Assembly (NCBI GenBank): GCA_965205165.1
Contig: OZ242037.1
Coordinates: 1,116,001 to 1,180,000, forward strand
Length of the DNA stretch: 64,000 bases
Direction of reading: 5' to 3'
Source: CBDESM01 sp965205165
GTDB lineage: Bacteria > Chloroflexota > Dehalococcoidia > Bin125
The notes beneath the pieces are model-generated. The model saw nothing but the letters and a program-made list of their open reading frames with translations, was not told where the DNA came from and did no database searches. Made by a program: the position numbers and the translations under genes. Shown here one piece after another: positions 51,397 to 58,651 of the stretch (positions are counted from its first letter, which is position 1; the number at the start of each line of letters is the position of its first letter).

Positions 51397-51903
51397 TCAG
51401 AGCCTGTCGATGGTCAGCGATGGGGCGGTGCCCTCGACGTCGCCGAACTGCCGCGAGAGCACGGCGGCGCGGTAGGCGAAGATGCGCTCCAGCTGCGGCT
51501 TGACCAGCAGATCGTGGAGCGGGACGCTGAGCGGCTCGAGCGGCAGCGAGTAGTAGACGACGTCGGAGGCGACCACGCCGGCGGCGCTGGCGGCGAAGTG
51601 GTGCTCGTGGTGCCACATCCCGTAGGGGCCGACGCGCTGCTCGTCGGCGAAGTAGGCGCGGTCCGCGGCCGGCGGCACGACCTGCGTGATCTCGGTCACC
51701 CAGGTCAGCTCGATCCCGAAGAGCGGCTTGACGCGGTAGGTGATCACGTGGCCCGGGTAGACCGGATTTGCGCCGCCGGTGGTGATCCGGAAGCCGATGT
51801 CCTCGGGCGTGATCACGGAGAGGTTGCCGGCGTCGGAGAAGAAGCGCCAAGCGCCGTCCAAGTCGGCGCGGAGGTGCTGCGAGGCGACGAGGCGGAAGAC
51901 CAT
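51397..51903 (-). CDS. SRPBCC family protein
   Basis: Hydrophobic-ligand-binding helix-grip protein of 168 residues (cyclase/dehydrase-like subgroup). FRLVASQHLRADLDGAWRFFSDAGNL at the N-terminus and the YGMWHHEHHFAA strand are typical, with VVYYSLPLEPL and a long C-terminal helix. No catalytic residues can be assigned. It lies 18 bp after MenA but has its own TAGGCT -10 (51910-51915, minus strand) 7 nt before the ATG, implying a leaderless transcript. Confidence 0.8.
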   Translation of the reverse strand: MVFRLVASQHLRADLDGAWRFFSDAGNLSVITPEDIGFRITTGGANPVYPGHVITYRVKPLFGIELTWVTEITQVVPPAADRAYFADEQRVGPYGMWHHEHHFAASAAGVVASDVVYYSLPLEPLSVPLHDLLVKPQLERIFAYRAAVLSRQFGDVEGTAPSLTIDRL

Positions 51904-51909
51904 GGGGCA

Positions 51910-51915
51910 AGCCTA
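51910..51915 (-). promoter_or_regulatory. -10 element at leaderless spacing
   Basis: TAGGCT on the minus strand ends 7 nt before the SRPBCC start codon at 51903, with no ribosome site between. Confidence 0.45.
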
Positions 51916-51921
51916 CGCGGA

Positions 51922-52836
51922 TCAGCCGAGCGCGATGCCGACGGCGAGCAGCGCGCCGGCGAGCAGGTGCAGCCGCGCGGTCTGCTTGAGCAGCGGATTC
52001 AGCGCGGATCCGCTGAACCCGGCGGCGTCGAGCACGTTGAGCGAGAGCAGGACGCCGTACGGGGCGGCGGCGAGCACCGAGAGCGACCAGATCGGCAGCA
52101 CGCCCGCGGCCGCGAAGATCGCGGTCGAGATGAAGGCGGCGGCGACCAGCGCGGCGTACTCGATCCGCGTCGCGCGGTCGCCGAGCAGGACGGCCAGCGT
52201 GCGCTTGCCGGCGGCGCGGTCGGTTTCCAGATCGCGCAGGTTGTTGACGACGAGGATGGCGGTGACGAGGCAGCCGACGGGGATCGCGGCGGCGGCGAGC
52301 TCCCAGGAGAGCCGCTCGAGTTGGACGAAGCCGCTGCCCATCACGGCGACGACGCCGAAGAAGGCGAAGCAGATGACGTCGCCCAGGCCGTGGTAGCCGT
52401 AGGGCCAGGGCCCGCCGGTGTAGGCGACGGCGGCGATGCAGGAGGCCGCGCCGGCGGCGAGGATCGGCCAGCCGGAGGCGAGCGTCAGCGAGATGCCGAG
52501 CGCGATCGCGGCGGCGAAGACGAGGGCCGCGCCGGCCAGCATCTCGCGCTCGGAGAGCCAGCCCTGCGCCACGGCGCGCGGCGGGCCCAGCCGCTGCGGC
52601 GTGTCCGCGCCGCGGCGGAAGTCCGACAGATCGTTGGCGAAGTTGACGCCGATCTGGATCAGCACGGCCGCGATCAGCACCTGGGCGAACAGGCCCCAAT
52701 AGACGTCGCGTTCGAGCGAGGCGACGGCGGTGCCGACCAGGACGGGCGCGATGGCGGCGGGCAGGGTCGGCGGGCGCGCCGCGAGGATCCAGGCGCGGCG
52801 CTTGCCCGGCGGCGCGACGGGCGCGGCATCGGACAT
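51922..52836 (-). CDS. menA: 1,4-dihydroxy-2-naphthoate polyprenyltransferase
   Basis: Integral membrane UbiA-family prenyltransferase of 304 residues with about eight to nine hydrophobic helices. It attaches the isoprenoid tail to dihydroxynaphthoate in menaquinone synthesis. The first Asp-rich motif is NFANDLSDFRRGADT, and the second is NNLRDLETDRAAGKRTLAVLLG, both binding the Mg-diphosphate. It starts 2 nt after the menB stop, so the two are translationally coupled. Operon order on the minus strand is tetR, menB, menA. Confidence 0.93.
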   Translation of the reverse strand: MSDAAPVAPPGKRRAWILAARPPTLPAAIAPVLVGTAVASLERDVYWGLFAQVLIAAVLIQIGVNFANDLSDFRRGADTPQRLGPPRAVAQGWLSEREMLAGAALVFAAAIALGISLTLASGWPILAAGAASCIAAVAYTGGPWPYGYHGLGDVICFAFFGVVAVMGSGFVQLERLSWELAAAAIPVGCLVTAILVVNNLRDLETDRAAGKRTLAVLLGDRATRIEYAALVAAAFISTAIFAAAGVLPIWSLSVLAAAPYGVLLSLNVLDAAGFSGSALNPLLKQTARLHLLAGALLAVGIALG

Positions 52837-52838
52837 GG

Positions 52839-53693
52839 CTAGGGGAAGCGCGGGTACTTGCGGAAGTCGGGCGCGCGCTTCTGCAGGAAGGCGTCGCGGC
52901 CCTCCTTGGCCTCCTCGCTGAGGTAGTAGAGCAGCGTCGAATCGCCCGCGAACATCTGCATGCCCGCCTGCCCGTCGGTCTCCGCGACCAGCGCCCGCTT
53001 GATGAAGCGCAGCGCGGTCGGGCTCATGCAGAGGATCTCGCGGCACCAGTCGACGGTGTCCTGCTCGCAGCTTTCGAGCGGGAAGGCGACGTTGGCGAGG
53101 CCCATGTCGACCGCCTCCTGGGCGCCGTACTGGCGGCACATGAACCAGATTTCGGCCGCCTTCTTGAGGCCGACGTTGCGGGAGAGCAGCATCGTGCCGT
53201 AGCCGGCGTCGAAGGAGCCGACCTTGGGCCCGGTCTGGCCGAACTTGGCATTGTCGGCGGCGATGGTCATGTCGCAGATCGTGGCGAGCACGTTGCCGCC
53301 GCCGATCGCGTAGCCGCGCACCATCGCGATCACGGGCTTGGGGATGTTGCGCACCTGGCGGTGCAGGTCGAGCACGTTGAGCCGCGGCACGCCGTCGTCG
53401 CCGACGTAGCCGCCGTCGCCGCGGATGCGCTGGTCGCCGCCGGAGCAGAACGCCTCGTCGCCCTCGCCGGTGAGGATGATCACGCCGACCTCGGAGTCCT
53501 CGTGCGCCCGGGTGAAGGCGCGGGAGAGCTCGAACAGCGTCTTGGGGCGGAAGGCGTTGCGCACCTCCGGCCGGGCGATCGTGATCTTCGCGATCCCCTC
53601 GGCCGTGTCGTAGAAGATGTCCTCGTAGTCGCCGCCGCGCTGCCAGGCGATCGGCGCGCCGCGGTTGGGCGGGTTCACGGTCGGTCGGGACAT
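52839..53693 (-). CDS. menB: 1,4-dihydroxy-2-naphthoyl-CoA synthase
   Basis: Crotonase-family enzyme of 284 residues that cyclises o-succinylbenzoyl-CoA in menaquinone synthesis. Diagnostic segments: CSGGDQRIRG, VRGYAIGGGNVLA, FGQTGPKVGSFDAGYG, and the C-terminal EGRDAFLQKRAPDFRKYPRFP. These separate MenB from ordinary enoyl-CoA hydratases. ATG at 53693 lies inside the 3' end of the tetR gene (19-nt overlap), so both are in one operon. Confidence 0.95.
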   Translation of the reverse strand: MSRPTVNPPNRGAPIAWQRGGDYEDIFYDTAEGIAKITIARPEVRNAFRPKTLFELSRAFTRAHEDSEVGVIILTGEGDEAFCSGGDQRIRGDGGYVGDDGVPRLNVLDLHRQVRNIPKPVIAMVRGYAIGGGNVLATICDMTIAADNAKFGQTGPKVGSFDAGYGTMLLSRNVGLKKAAEIWFMCRQYGAQEAVDMGLANVAFPLESCEQDTVDWCREILCMSPTALRFIKRALVAETDGQAGMQMFAGDSTLLYYLSEEAKEGRDAFLQKRAPDFRKYPRFP

Positions 53694-54364
53694 CGATCTC
53701 CTCCTCGGTCTGCTCGTTCCGGCGGCATGACGTCCGGCGGCATGGCGCCGGCGCTGCGGATCAGCAGGCGGCGCAGTTCGGCTTCGAGTTCGCCCGGCGA
53801 CGCGGCGATGCGGCCGCCCGCCCAGGCGCTGATGCAGGCGCGGACCATCCCGAACCAGGCGCGCGCCGCGAGCTCCGGGTCGAGCGGCGCGGTCAGGCCC
53901 AGATCGAGCGCGCGGCGCAGCTCGGCCGCGATCAGCGCGACGAACTCGTCCTCGATCCGCTCGACCCGTTCGCGCACATCGGGGCCGGCCGCGACCGACT
54001 CGGCGGCGAGCACGCGGCCGAGCGGGCGGTGCTTGGCCAGCGTGCGGAAGAGCGCGGCCAGCGCCGCCTCCGAACGCGCGACGGGGTCGTCGCCGGCCGC
54101 GATCATCGCCGCGGCGACGCGCTTGCGCAGCAGGTCCGCGGCCCGCCCGATCACCGCCGCCAGCAGCGCCTGCTTGGTTGGGAAGTGGAAGTAGAGGCCG
54201 CCCTTGGAGGTTCCCGCGGCGCGGGCGATCTGGTCCATCCCCGCGGCCGCGTAGCCGCGCTCGGCGAACAGCCGGGTCGCCGCCGCGAGCAGATCGCCGC
54301 GCCGCGCCTCGGCGCGCGGCTGCCGCGCGGTCTCGATCTCGGCGGGCGGGGCATCTGCGGGCAT
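53675..54364 (-). CDS. TetR family transcriptional regulator
   Basis: Regulator of 229 residues. The N-terminal helix-turn-helix is clear: LLAAATRLFAERGYAAAGMDQIARAAG, then TSKGGLYFHFPTKQALL. The C-terminal ligand domain is family-typical but gives no ligand. The gene is first in the menB-menA operon and divergent from the menG-like gene. A 9-bp perfect inverted repeat at 54385-54408 lies 20 bp before its start and is the likely operator. It therefore probably represses its own operon and perhaps the divergent gene. Confidence 0.9.
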   Translation of the reverse strand: MPADAPPAEIETARQPRAEARRGDLLAAATRLFAERGYAAAGMDQIARAAGTSKGGLYFHFPTKQALLAAVIGRAADLLRKRVAAAMIAAGDDPVARSEAALAALFRTLAKHRPLGRVLAAESVAAGPDVRERVERIEDEFVALIAAELRRALDLGLTAPLDPELAARAWFGMVRACISAWAGGRIAASPGELEAELRRLLIRSAGAMPPDVMPPERADRGGDRCPDRP

Positions 54365-54384
54365 CGCAGCCTCGTGCGGTTGCG

Positions 54385-54408
54385 GAAACCGACTCGCGGG
54401 TCGGTTTC
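54385..54408. promoter_or_regulatory. palindromic operator for the TetR regulator
   Basis: GAAACCGAC, 6-nt spacer TCGCGG, GTCGGTTTC: a perfect 9-bp inverted repeat midway between the divergent tetR (54364) and menG-like (54466) starts. Its size and symmetry are typical of TetR-family operators. Confidence 0.75.
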
Positions 54409-54465
54409 GCTACGCTACAGCGCGCATCCCCACCGCTCCAGCGGGCCGCCGGAACGGAACCGCGA

Positions 54466-55230
54466 GTGACCGACCCCGACGCGCGCGCGCGGAGCATCCA
54501 GGCGATGTTCTCGCGGATCTCCCCGCAGTACGACCGCATGAACCGGCTGATGACGGCGGGCCTCGACGGCCGCTGGCGCCGTGCCGCCGTCGCCGCGGCC
54601 GAGCCGTGCGGGGCCGACGTGCTCGACATCGGCTGCGGCACCGGCGATCTCTCCGCCGAGTTCCGCCGCGCCGGCGCTGGCAGCGTCACCGGCGCGGACT
54701 TCTCCGCGGCGATGCTCGCCCGCGCGCGGGACAAAGCGGGCGGCAAGACGGACGGCAAGACGGGCGGCGGCGACTGGCTGCAAGCGGACGCGCTGCGGCT
54801 GCCGTTCGCGGACGGGACGTTCGACGCGGTGGCCAGCGCGTTCGTGCTGCGCAACCTCGTCGACCTGCCGGCCGCCTTCGCCGAGATGCTCCGCGTCCTC
54901 CGCCCCGGCGGGCGCGTCGTCGCACTCGACATCACGCACCCGCCGCCCGGCCCGTTCGGGGCCATAATGCGCTTCGGCTTCGAGCAGGGTGTCACCCGCC
55001 TCGCCGGCATCCTCTCCGGCCAAGGCCGCGCCTACCGCTACCTGCCCGGCTCGCTCGAGGGCTACCCGCCGGCGGACGAGCTCTCGCGGATCATCGAAGC
55101 GGCCGGCGCGGAGCGCGCCCGCTACCGCCGCTTCGGCGGCGGAATGGTGGCACTGCACATCGCGCGGATGCCCGCAGCAGACGGAACCGAGGAGCAACGG
55201 AATGGGCAACCTGAGAGAACGGGCGGCTGA
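54466..55230 (+). CDS. menG: demethylmenaquinone methyltransferase (UbiE/MenG family)
   Basis: AdoMet methyltransferase of 254 residues, starting at GTG. It performs the last step of menaquinone synthesis. Motifs: MFSRISPQYDRMNRLMTAGLD, DVLDIGCGTGDLSAEF, DALRLPFADGTFDAVASAFVLRNL, LRPGGRVVALDITHPP and the C-terminal FGGGMVALHIAR. It is divergent from the tetR-menB-menA operon with a shared palindrome. The GTG start is chosen because the family N-terminus begins there. Its end overlaps the next small gene by 29 nt. Confidence 0.92.
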   Translation: MTDPDARARSIQAMFSRISPQYDRMNRLMTAGLDGRWRRAAVAAAEPCGADVLDIGCGTGDLSAEFRRAGAGSVTGADFSAAMLARARDKAGGKTDGKTGGGDWLQADALRLPFADGTFDAVASAFVLRNLVDLPAAFAEMLRVLRPGGRVVALDITHPPPGPFGAIMRFGFEQGVTRLAGILSGQGRAYRYLPGSLEGYPPADELSRIIEAAGAERARYRRFGGGMVALHIARMPAADGTEEQRNGQPERTGG

Positions 55231-55489
55231 GCTCAGCAGGCAGCACCCTTGGATCTCCGTCGCGCTGGCGTTCGCCTACATCCTGCCCGCCGCGCCGCTG
55301 GCGCTCATGGTCGCGTACCGGGTGGGGGACAACGATCTCGCAGGCGGCGGCGTGGTGGCGATGGCTGCTGTGGTGGCGGTGTACGTCGCCCTCCGAGTCG
55401 CCGTGCATGCGTGGCTGCGAGAGAACCGCTCGCGCCAGCTGTATAGACCACGGAGGTGGGGGACGCGGGGCAGAAGAGCGGCAGAATGA
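55202..55489 (+). CDS. small two-helix membrane protein, copy 1
   Basis: Protein of 95 residues: ERAAELSRQHPWISVALAFAYI, two hydrophobic helices, then VYVALRVAVHAWLRENRSR and a basic tail. It overlaps the menG-like gene by 29 nt and the next gene by 4 nt (ATGA). The adjacent gene at 55486 is a paralogue; a 43-bp segment (55379-55421) recurs at 55667-55709 with one mismatch. Function unknown. Confidence 0.6.
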   Translation: MGNLRERAAELSRQHPWISVALAFAYILPAAPLALMVAYRVGDNDLAGGGVVAMAAVVAVYVALRVAVHAWLRENRSRQLYRPRRWGTRGRRAAE

Positions 55490-55722
55490 GAAAAATGAGG
55501 GAATGGACGGCTGCGTTCAACGAGCGGCACCCGTGGCTCGTCGCGGTGCTGGCAGCTGTCTACACCGTACCCGCCACCACGCTGGCGCTCTGGATCGCGT
55601 TCCGCGTGGGCGACGACGAAATCACAGTCGTCGGCGGCACGTTGGCAGCGATCACTACGGGAGCCGTGTACGTCGCCCTCCGAGTCGCCGTGCACGCGTG
55701 GCTGCGAGGGGCCGCTCGATAA
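55486..55722 (+). CDS. small two-helix membrane protein, copy 2
   Basis: Protein of 78 residues: REWTAAFNERHPWLVAVLAAVYT, two hydrophobic helices, VYVALRVAVHAWLRGAAR. It is a tandem duplicate of the gene at 55202 with the same HPW and VAVHAWLR signatures, lacking the basic tail. ATG at 55486 overlaps the previous stop; upstream and downstream alternative starts exist. Function unknown; possibly linked to the membrane-bound menaquinone pathway only by location. Confidence 0.55.
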   Translation: MRKMREWTAAFNERHPWLVAVLAAVYTVPATTLALWIAFRVGDDEITVVGGTLAAITTGAVYVALRVAVHAWLRGAAR

Positions 55723-55759
55723 ATGCGTTTCTACTTCGGTTCCACCGGCGATCGTCTGG

Positions 55760-56389
55760 TCAGCGCTGTCGGACGCGGCGCGCTTCGAGGCCGATGGCCG
55801 CCCGTCGGCTGCGCTTGAGCAGGCGGCCGGCCCAAGTGGTCGGCGGCGCGGCTGCGGGGTCGAGCCAGTCGCAGCGCTCAATCTCGAAACCGTGCTCCGC
55901 CAGCGGCCCGGCGAGCGCGCCTCGCACGGGGCCAGGCGCGAGCGGCTCGTTCTGCGGCGTCTCGGCGGCGTTGAGCACGAGCGAGAGCGATGCGGCGGGC
56001 GCGCAGAGCCGGTCGGCCAATGCCGCGAAATCGCCCGGCCGGTCGAGGATCATCGCGAGCAGGCCGGCCCAGGGGAAGTGGATCGCGAGCTGGTCGGCCG
56101 CGCCGTCGAGCTGCGGCGGCAGCGTCTCGATGTTGGCGGCGACCCAGAGCGCGTTCGGCGCGCCGCCGCGTTCGGGGCGGCGTTCCGATGCCCGCGCCGC
56201 GGCGCTCAGCGCGTCCCGATCCGCGTCGACGCCGACGGCGAGCCAATCGGGGTGCCCGATCGCGAAGCGGCGGGCGAACGAGCCGTCGCCGCAGCCCAAA
56301 TCGAGCAGCACGCCCGCCGCGCCGCCGCGCCGTTCCGCCCATTCCTCATCGCCCAGCCGCCGCGCGCCGCCTCGTTCGATGATCTCCAC
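55760..56389 (-). CDS. Kam-like 16S rRNA (adenine-1408-N1) methyltransferase family protein
   Basis: AdoMet methyltransferase of 209 residues starting at GTG. The order of motifs resembles the KamB/NpmA family of A1408 methyltransferases: VLLDLGCGDGSFARRFAIGHPDW, VGVDADRDAL, a GGAPNALWVAANIETLPPQL block and IHFPWAGLLAMIL, comparable to the family LPWGSLL motif. In known members this modification gives aminoglycoside resistance. Here it may be a chromosomal housekeeping or self-protection homologue. A TAGCCT -10 (minus strand) lies 7 nt before the start. Alternative: a TrmB-like or other small-RNA methyltransferase. Confidence 0.65.
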   Translation of the reverse strand: MEIIERGGARRLGDEEWAERRGGAAGVLLDLGCGDGSFARRFAIGHPDWLAVGVDADRDALSAAARASERRPERGGAPNALWVAANIETLPPQLDGAADQLAIHFPWAGLLAMILDRPGDFAALADRLCAPAASLSLVLNAAETPQNEPLAPGPVRGALAGPLAEHGFEIERCDWLDPAAAPPTTWAGRLLKRSRRAAIGLEARRVRQR

Positions 56390-56395
56390 GCGGGC

Positions 56396-56401
56396 AGGCT
56401 A
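56396..56401 (-). promoter_or_regulatory. -10 element at leaderless spacing
   Basis: TAGCCT on the minus strand ends 7 nt before the GTG at 56389. A plus-strand TAGACT (56410-56415) for the divergent gene at 56440 lies 9 nt away. Confidence 0.45.
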
Positions 56402-56439
56402 TCGGCGGCTAGACTCCGCCGAACCCCGAGGAGGCCGTC

Positions 56440-57552
56440 ATGCCCACTTCCGCACGCGTCGTGTTCCTGCCCGAAGAGGACGCCCCGCTCGCCGTCGAGC
56501 GCGTCGACCTGCCCGATCCCGGCCCTTACCAAGTCGTCGTGCGGCAGTACGCGAGCGGCATCTGCCACTCGCAGCTGCACCAGATGCACAACCCGCGCCC
56601 GGCCGATCAGGTGCTGGGCCACGAGGCGACCGGCGAGGTGGTCGCGGTCGGCTCGGAGGTGGACAACGTCGCACCGGGCGACACCGTGTTCGTGACCTGG
56701 GTCCCGCGCACGCCGGAGACCGCGCGGCGCCCGGCCGACCAGATCGTGATCGAGCGACCCGGCGGCCGCCAGGCGACGACCCGCAACGTCTTCACCTGGG
56801 CCGACCACACGATCGCCGACGAGAAGTACATCGTGAAGGTGCCGAGCGACGTGCGCCGCGACGTGACCTCGATCATCGGCTGCGCCGTGCTGACCGGCTC
56901 CGGCGCGGTCTACAACACGGCCGCCGTGCGCGAGGGCGACAGCGTCGCCATCTTCGGCGTCGGCGGCGTCGGCCTCTCCGCCGTGGTCGCCGCCAGCGTG
57001 GTCAAGGCGGACCCGATTATCGCGGTCGACCTCGACGACGAGAAGCTGGAGTTCGCCAAGAAGTTCGGCGCGACGCACGGGGTGAACGCGTCGGGCGGCG
57101 ACGCGATCGAGCAGATCCACGCGCTGACGCCGGCCGCGGACGGGGCGACGACCAGCTTCGGCGAGCCGAGCAGCGGGGCGGACTTCGCGTTCGACTGCAT
57201 CGGGCGCGAGGTGACGATGGGCCAGATCCTGCGCGCCGTGCGCCCCGGCGTGCTCGGCGCGGACAGCGGCGGCACCGCGGTGCTGGTCGGCGTCCCCCAA
57301 TCCGGCCTCAGCTTCGACGAGGCCGACATGCGCGGCCTGCTGATCAACGAGAAGCGCTACATCGGCTCGATCGGCGGCAGCTGCCGCCCCGACCGCGACT
57401 TCCCGATGTTCATCGCCTGGTCCGACGACGGCGCGCTCGACCTCGACGCGATGGTCACCGAACGCTTCAAGATCGGCCAGATCAACGAAGCCACCACAGC
57501 CCTCGAACACGGCGAAATCTTCGGCCGCGCCATCCTCGAATTCGACGACTAA
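56440..57552 (+). CDS. zinc-dependent alcohol dehydrogenase family protein (no structural-zinc lobe)
   Basis: Medium-chain dehydrogenase of 370 residues. Catalytic-zinc elements SGICHSQLH and GHEATGEVV are present, and the Rossmann motif is VAIFGVGGVGLSAVVAA. The usual four-Cys structural-zinc loop is missing and replaced by TWVPRTPETARRPADQIVI. GSIGGSCRPDRDFPMF near the C-terminus is typical of the class III-like/aryl-alcohol branch. Likely NAD-dependent oxidation of an alcohol or adduct. The 3' end overlaps the convergent toxin gene by 4 nt. Confidence 0.88.
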   Translation: MPTSARVVFLPEEDAPLAVERVDLPDPGPYQVVVRQYASGICHSQLHQMHNPRPADQVLGHEATGEVVAVGSEVDNVAPGDTVFVTWVPRTPETARRPADQIVIERPGGRQATTRNVFTWADHTIADEKYIVKVPSDVRRDVTSIIGCAVLTGSGAVYNTAAVREGDSVAIFGVGGVGLSAVVAASVVKADPIIAVDLDDEKLEFAKKFGATHGVNASGGDAIEQIHALTPAADGATTSFGEPSSGADFAFDCIGREVTMGQILRAVRPGVLGADSGGTAVLVGVPQSGLSFDEADMRGLLINEKRYIGSIGGSCRPDRDFPMFIAWSDDGALDLDAMVTERFKIGQINEATTALEHGEIFGRAILEFDD

Positions 57553-57983
57553 CCGCCCCGCCGCCGCAGCTCGGCTTCGACGGCGGCGGTTGTTTGCACG
57601 CCGGCCAGGCCGCGGTGGCCGGCGTGGAGGATGAGGCCGCAGGTGTCCGATGCGGGCGAGATGGCGCGTTCCAGCGCTCCGCGGTGATGGAGGATCAGCT
57701 GCAGCTGATTCGCGGCCGAGTCGCGGAATCGCCCTGAACGATCAAACTTCAGCTGGACGATGCAGAGGCCGGCGCGCATCGCCCGGAGCGCCTCGACGCG
57801 GACCTCCCGGTAGAGGTCCTTGGTGATGATGGCGTCGTATCCGCGGTCGATGGCGAACTGGAAAATCGACGGATCACCCGCGCCCTTCATGTTCAACGTG
57901 TCAACGTGATCAACGTCGATGCCACGGGCGCGGAGGCCCGGCTCGACCTTGCGTCCCATGTTCTCATCCAGCAGCAGCGGCAT
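57549..57983 (-). CDS. DUF5615 PIN-like toxin (pair 3)
   Basis: Predicted PIN-fold RNase toxin of 144 residues: MPLLLDENMGRKVEPGL, then RGIDVDHVDTLNM and YDAIITKDLY with the expected acidic residues. The start at 57983 gives the same 20-nt overlap with the antitoxin as in pair 1 and in the broken pair 2; a start five codons upstream is possible. The C-terminal part is unlike that of the pair-1 toxin. Toxicity is inferred from the family and gene arrangement. Confidence 0.75.
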   Translation of the reverse strand: MPLLLDENMGRKVEPGLRARGIDVDHVDTLNMKGAGDPSIFQFAIDRGYDAIITKDLYREVRVEALRAMRAGLCIVQLKFDRSGRFRDSAANQLQLILHHRGALERAISPASDTCGLILHAGHRGLAGVQTTAAVEAELRRRGG

Positions 57984-58599
57984 GGAACCAGTCGGCATGC
58001 AAGATCCGCTCGAACGCCAGCGCCCGCTCCACCTGACGGGGCGTCAGGCGGAAGTTCTGCGCGATCTCGTCGTCGCTCTCGCCGCCGCAGTGGAATCGGG
58101 CCACCGTTTCCGTGTCCACGCGGCGGCCGCGGATCACGGGCATCGAGTCCATCCGGCCGGGCGCCATCTCCACTACGTCCGCGTACTCGTGCAACCGTCC
58201 CAGCCGATCCTCGTGCCAGCGCTCGGCGATGAACCGCTCGAAATCCAGCCCCGCTGGAAACGCCGCCTCGATTCGAGCCGGCACCAAGTCCGTCGCCCAG
58301 CGCGCGCAGGCTTTGTCCAGCCGCGCCAGCACCGCAGGCAGCTCCGCCTCCGGCAGGCCCAGCTCCAGCAGCTTCGCCGCGCCCAGCACCCGCGCATGAT
58401 CGTCCAGCGTGTAGAACCAGTCCGGATCGTCCTCGTCCCGCCACTCGACCGGATCCGGGTTCTCCAGCGACGCCGGCAGCACACCCTCCGCCTGCCAGCG
58501 CTCCAGTCGCTCCGCCCCCAGCCCCGACAGCCCCGCCACCACGTCCGGCGGCAGCGCCCCGTGCCCGTGCATCTCCCGCTCCCCCGAATCGCAGCTCAT
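57964..58599 (-). CDS. DUF433-type antitoxin (pair 3)
   Basis: Predicted antitoxin of 211 residues, homologous to those at 27910 and 36612. Helix-turn-helix-like ERLERWQAEGVLP, FYTLDDHARVLGAAKLLELGLPE block, and DUF433-like MDSMPVIRGRRVDTETVARF with DEIAQNFRLTPRQVERALAFE. MSC start and AAG end are shared by all three. Start chosen at 58599 by comparison with the paralogues. A TAATCT -10-like element lies at 58624-58629 on the minus strand. Confidence 0.78.
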   Translation of the reverse strand: MSCDSGEREMHGHGALPPDVVAGLSGLGAERLERWQAEGVLPASLENPDPVEWRDEDDPDWFYTLDDHARVLGAAKLLELGLPEAELPAVLARLDKACARWATDLVPARIEAAFPAGLDFERFIAERWHEDRLGRLHEYADVVEMAPGRMDSMPVIRGRRVDTETVARFHCGGESDDEIAQNFRLTPRQVERALAFERILHADWFHAAAAG

Positions 58600-58651
58600 C
58601 GCCCGTCCCCTGTTCCACAACCGAGATTACCTGCGCGGCGAGCGTAGGGGG

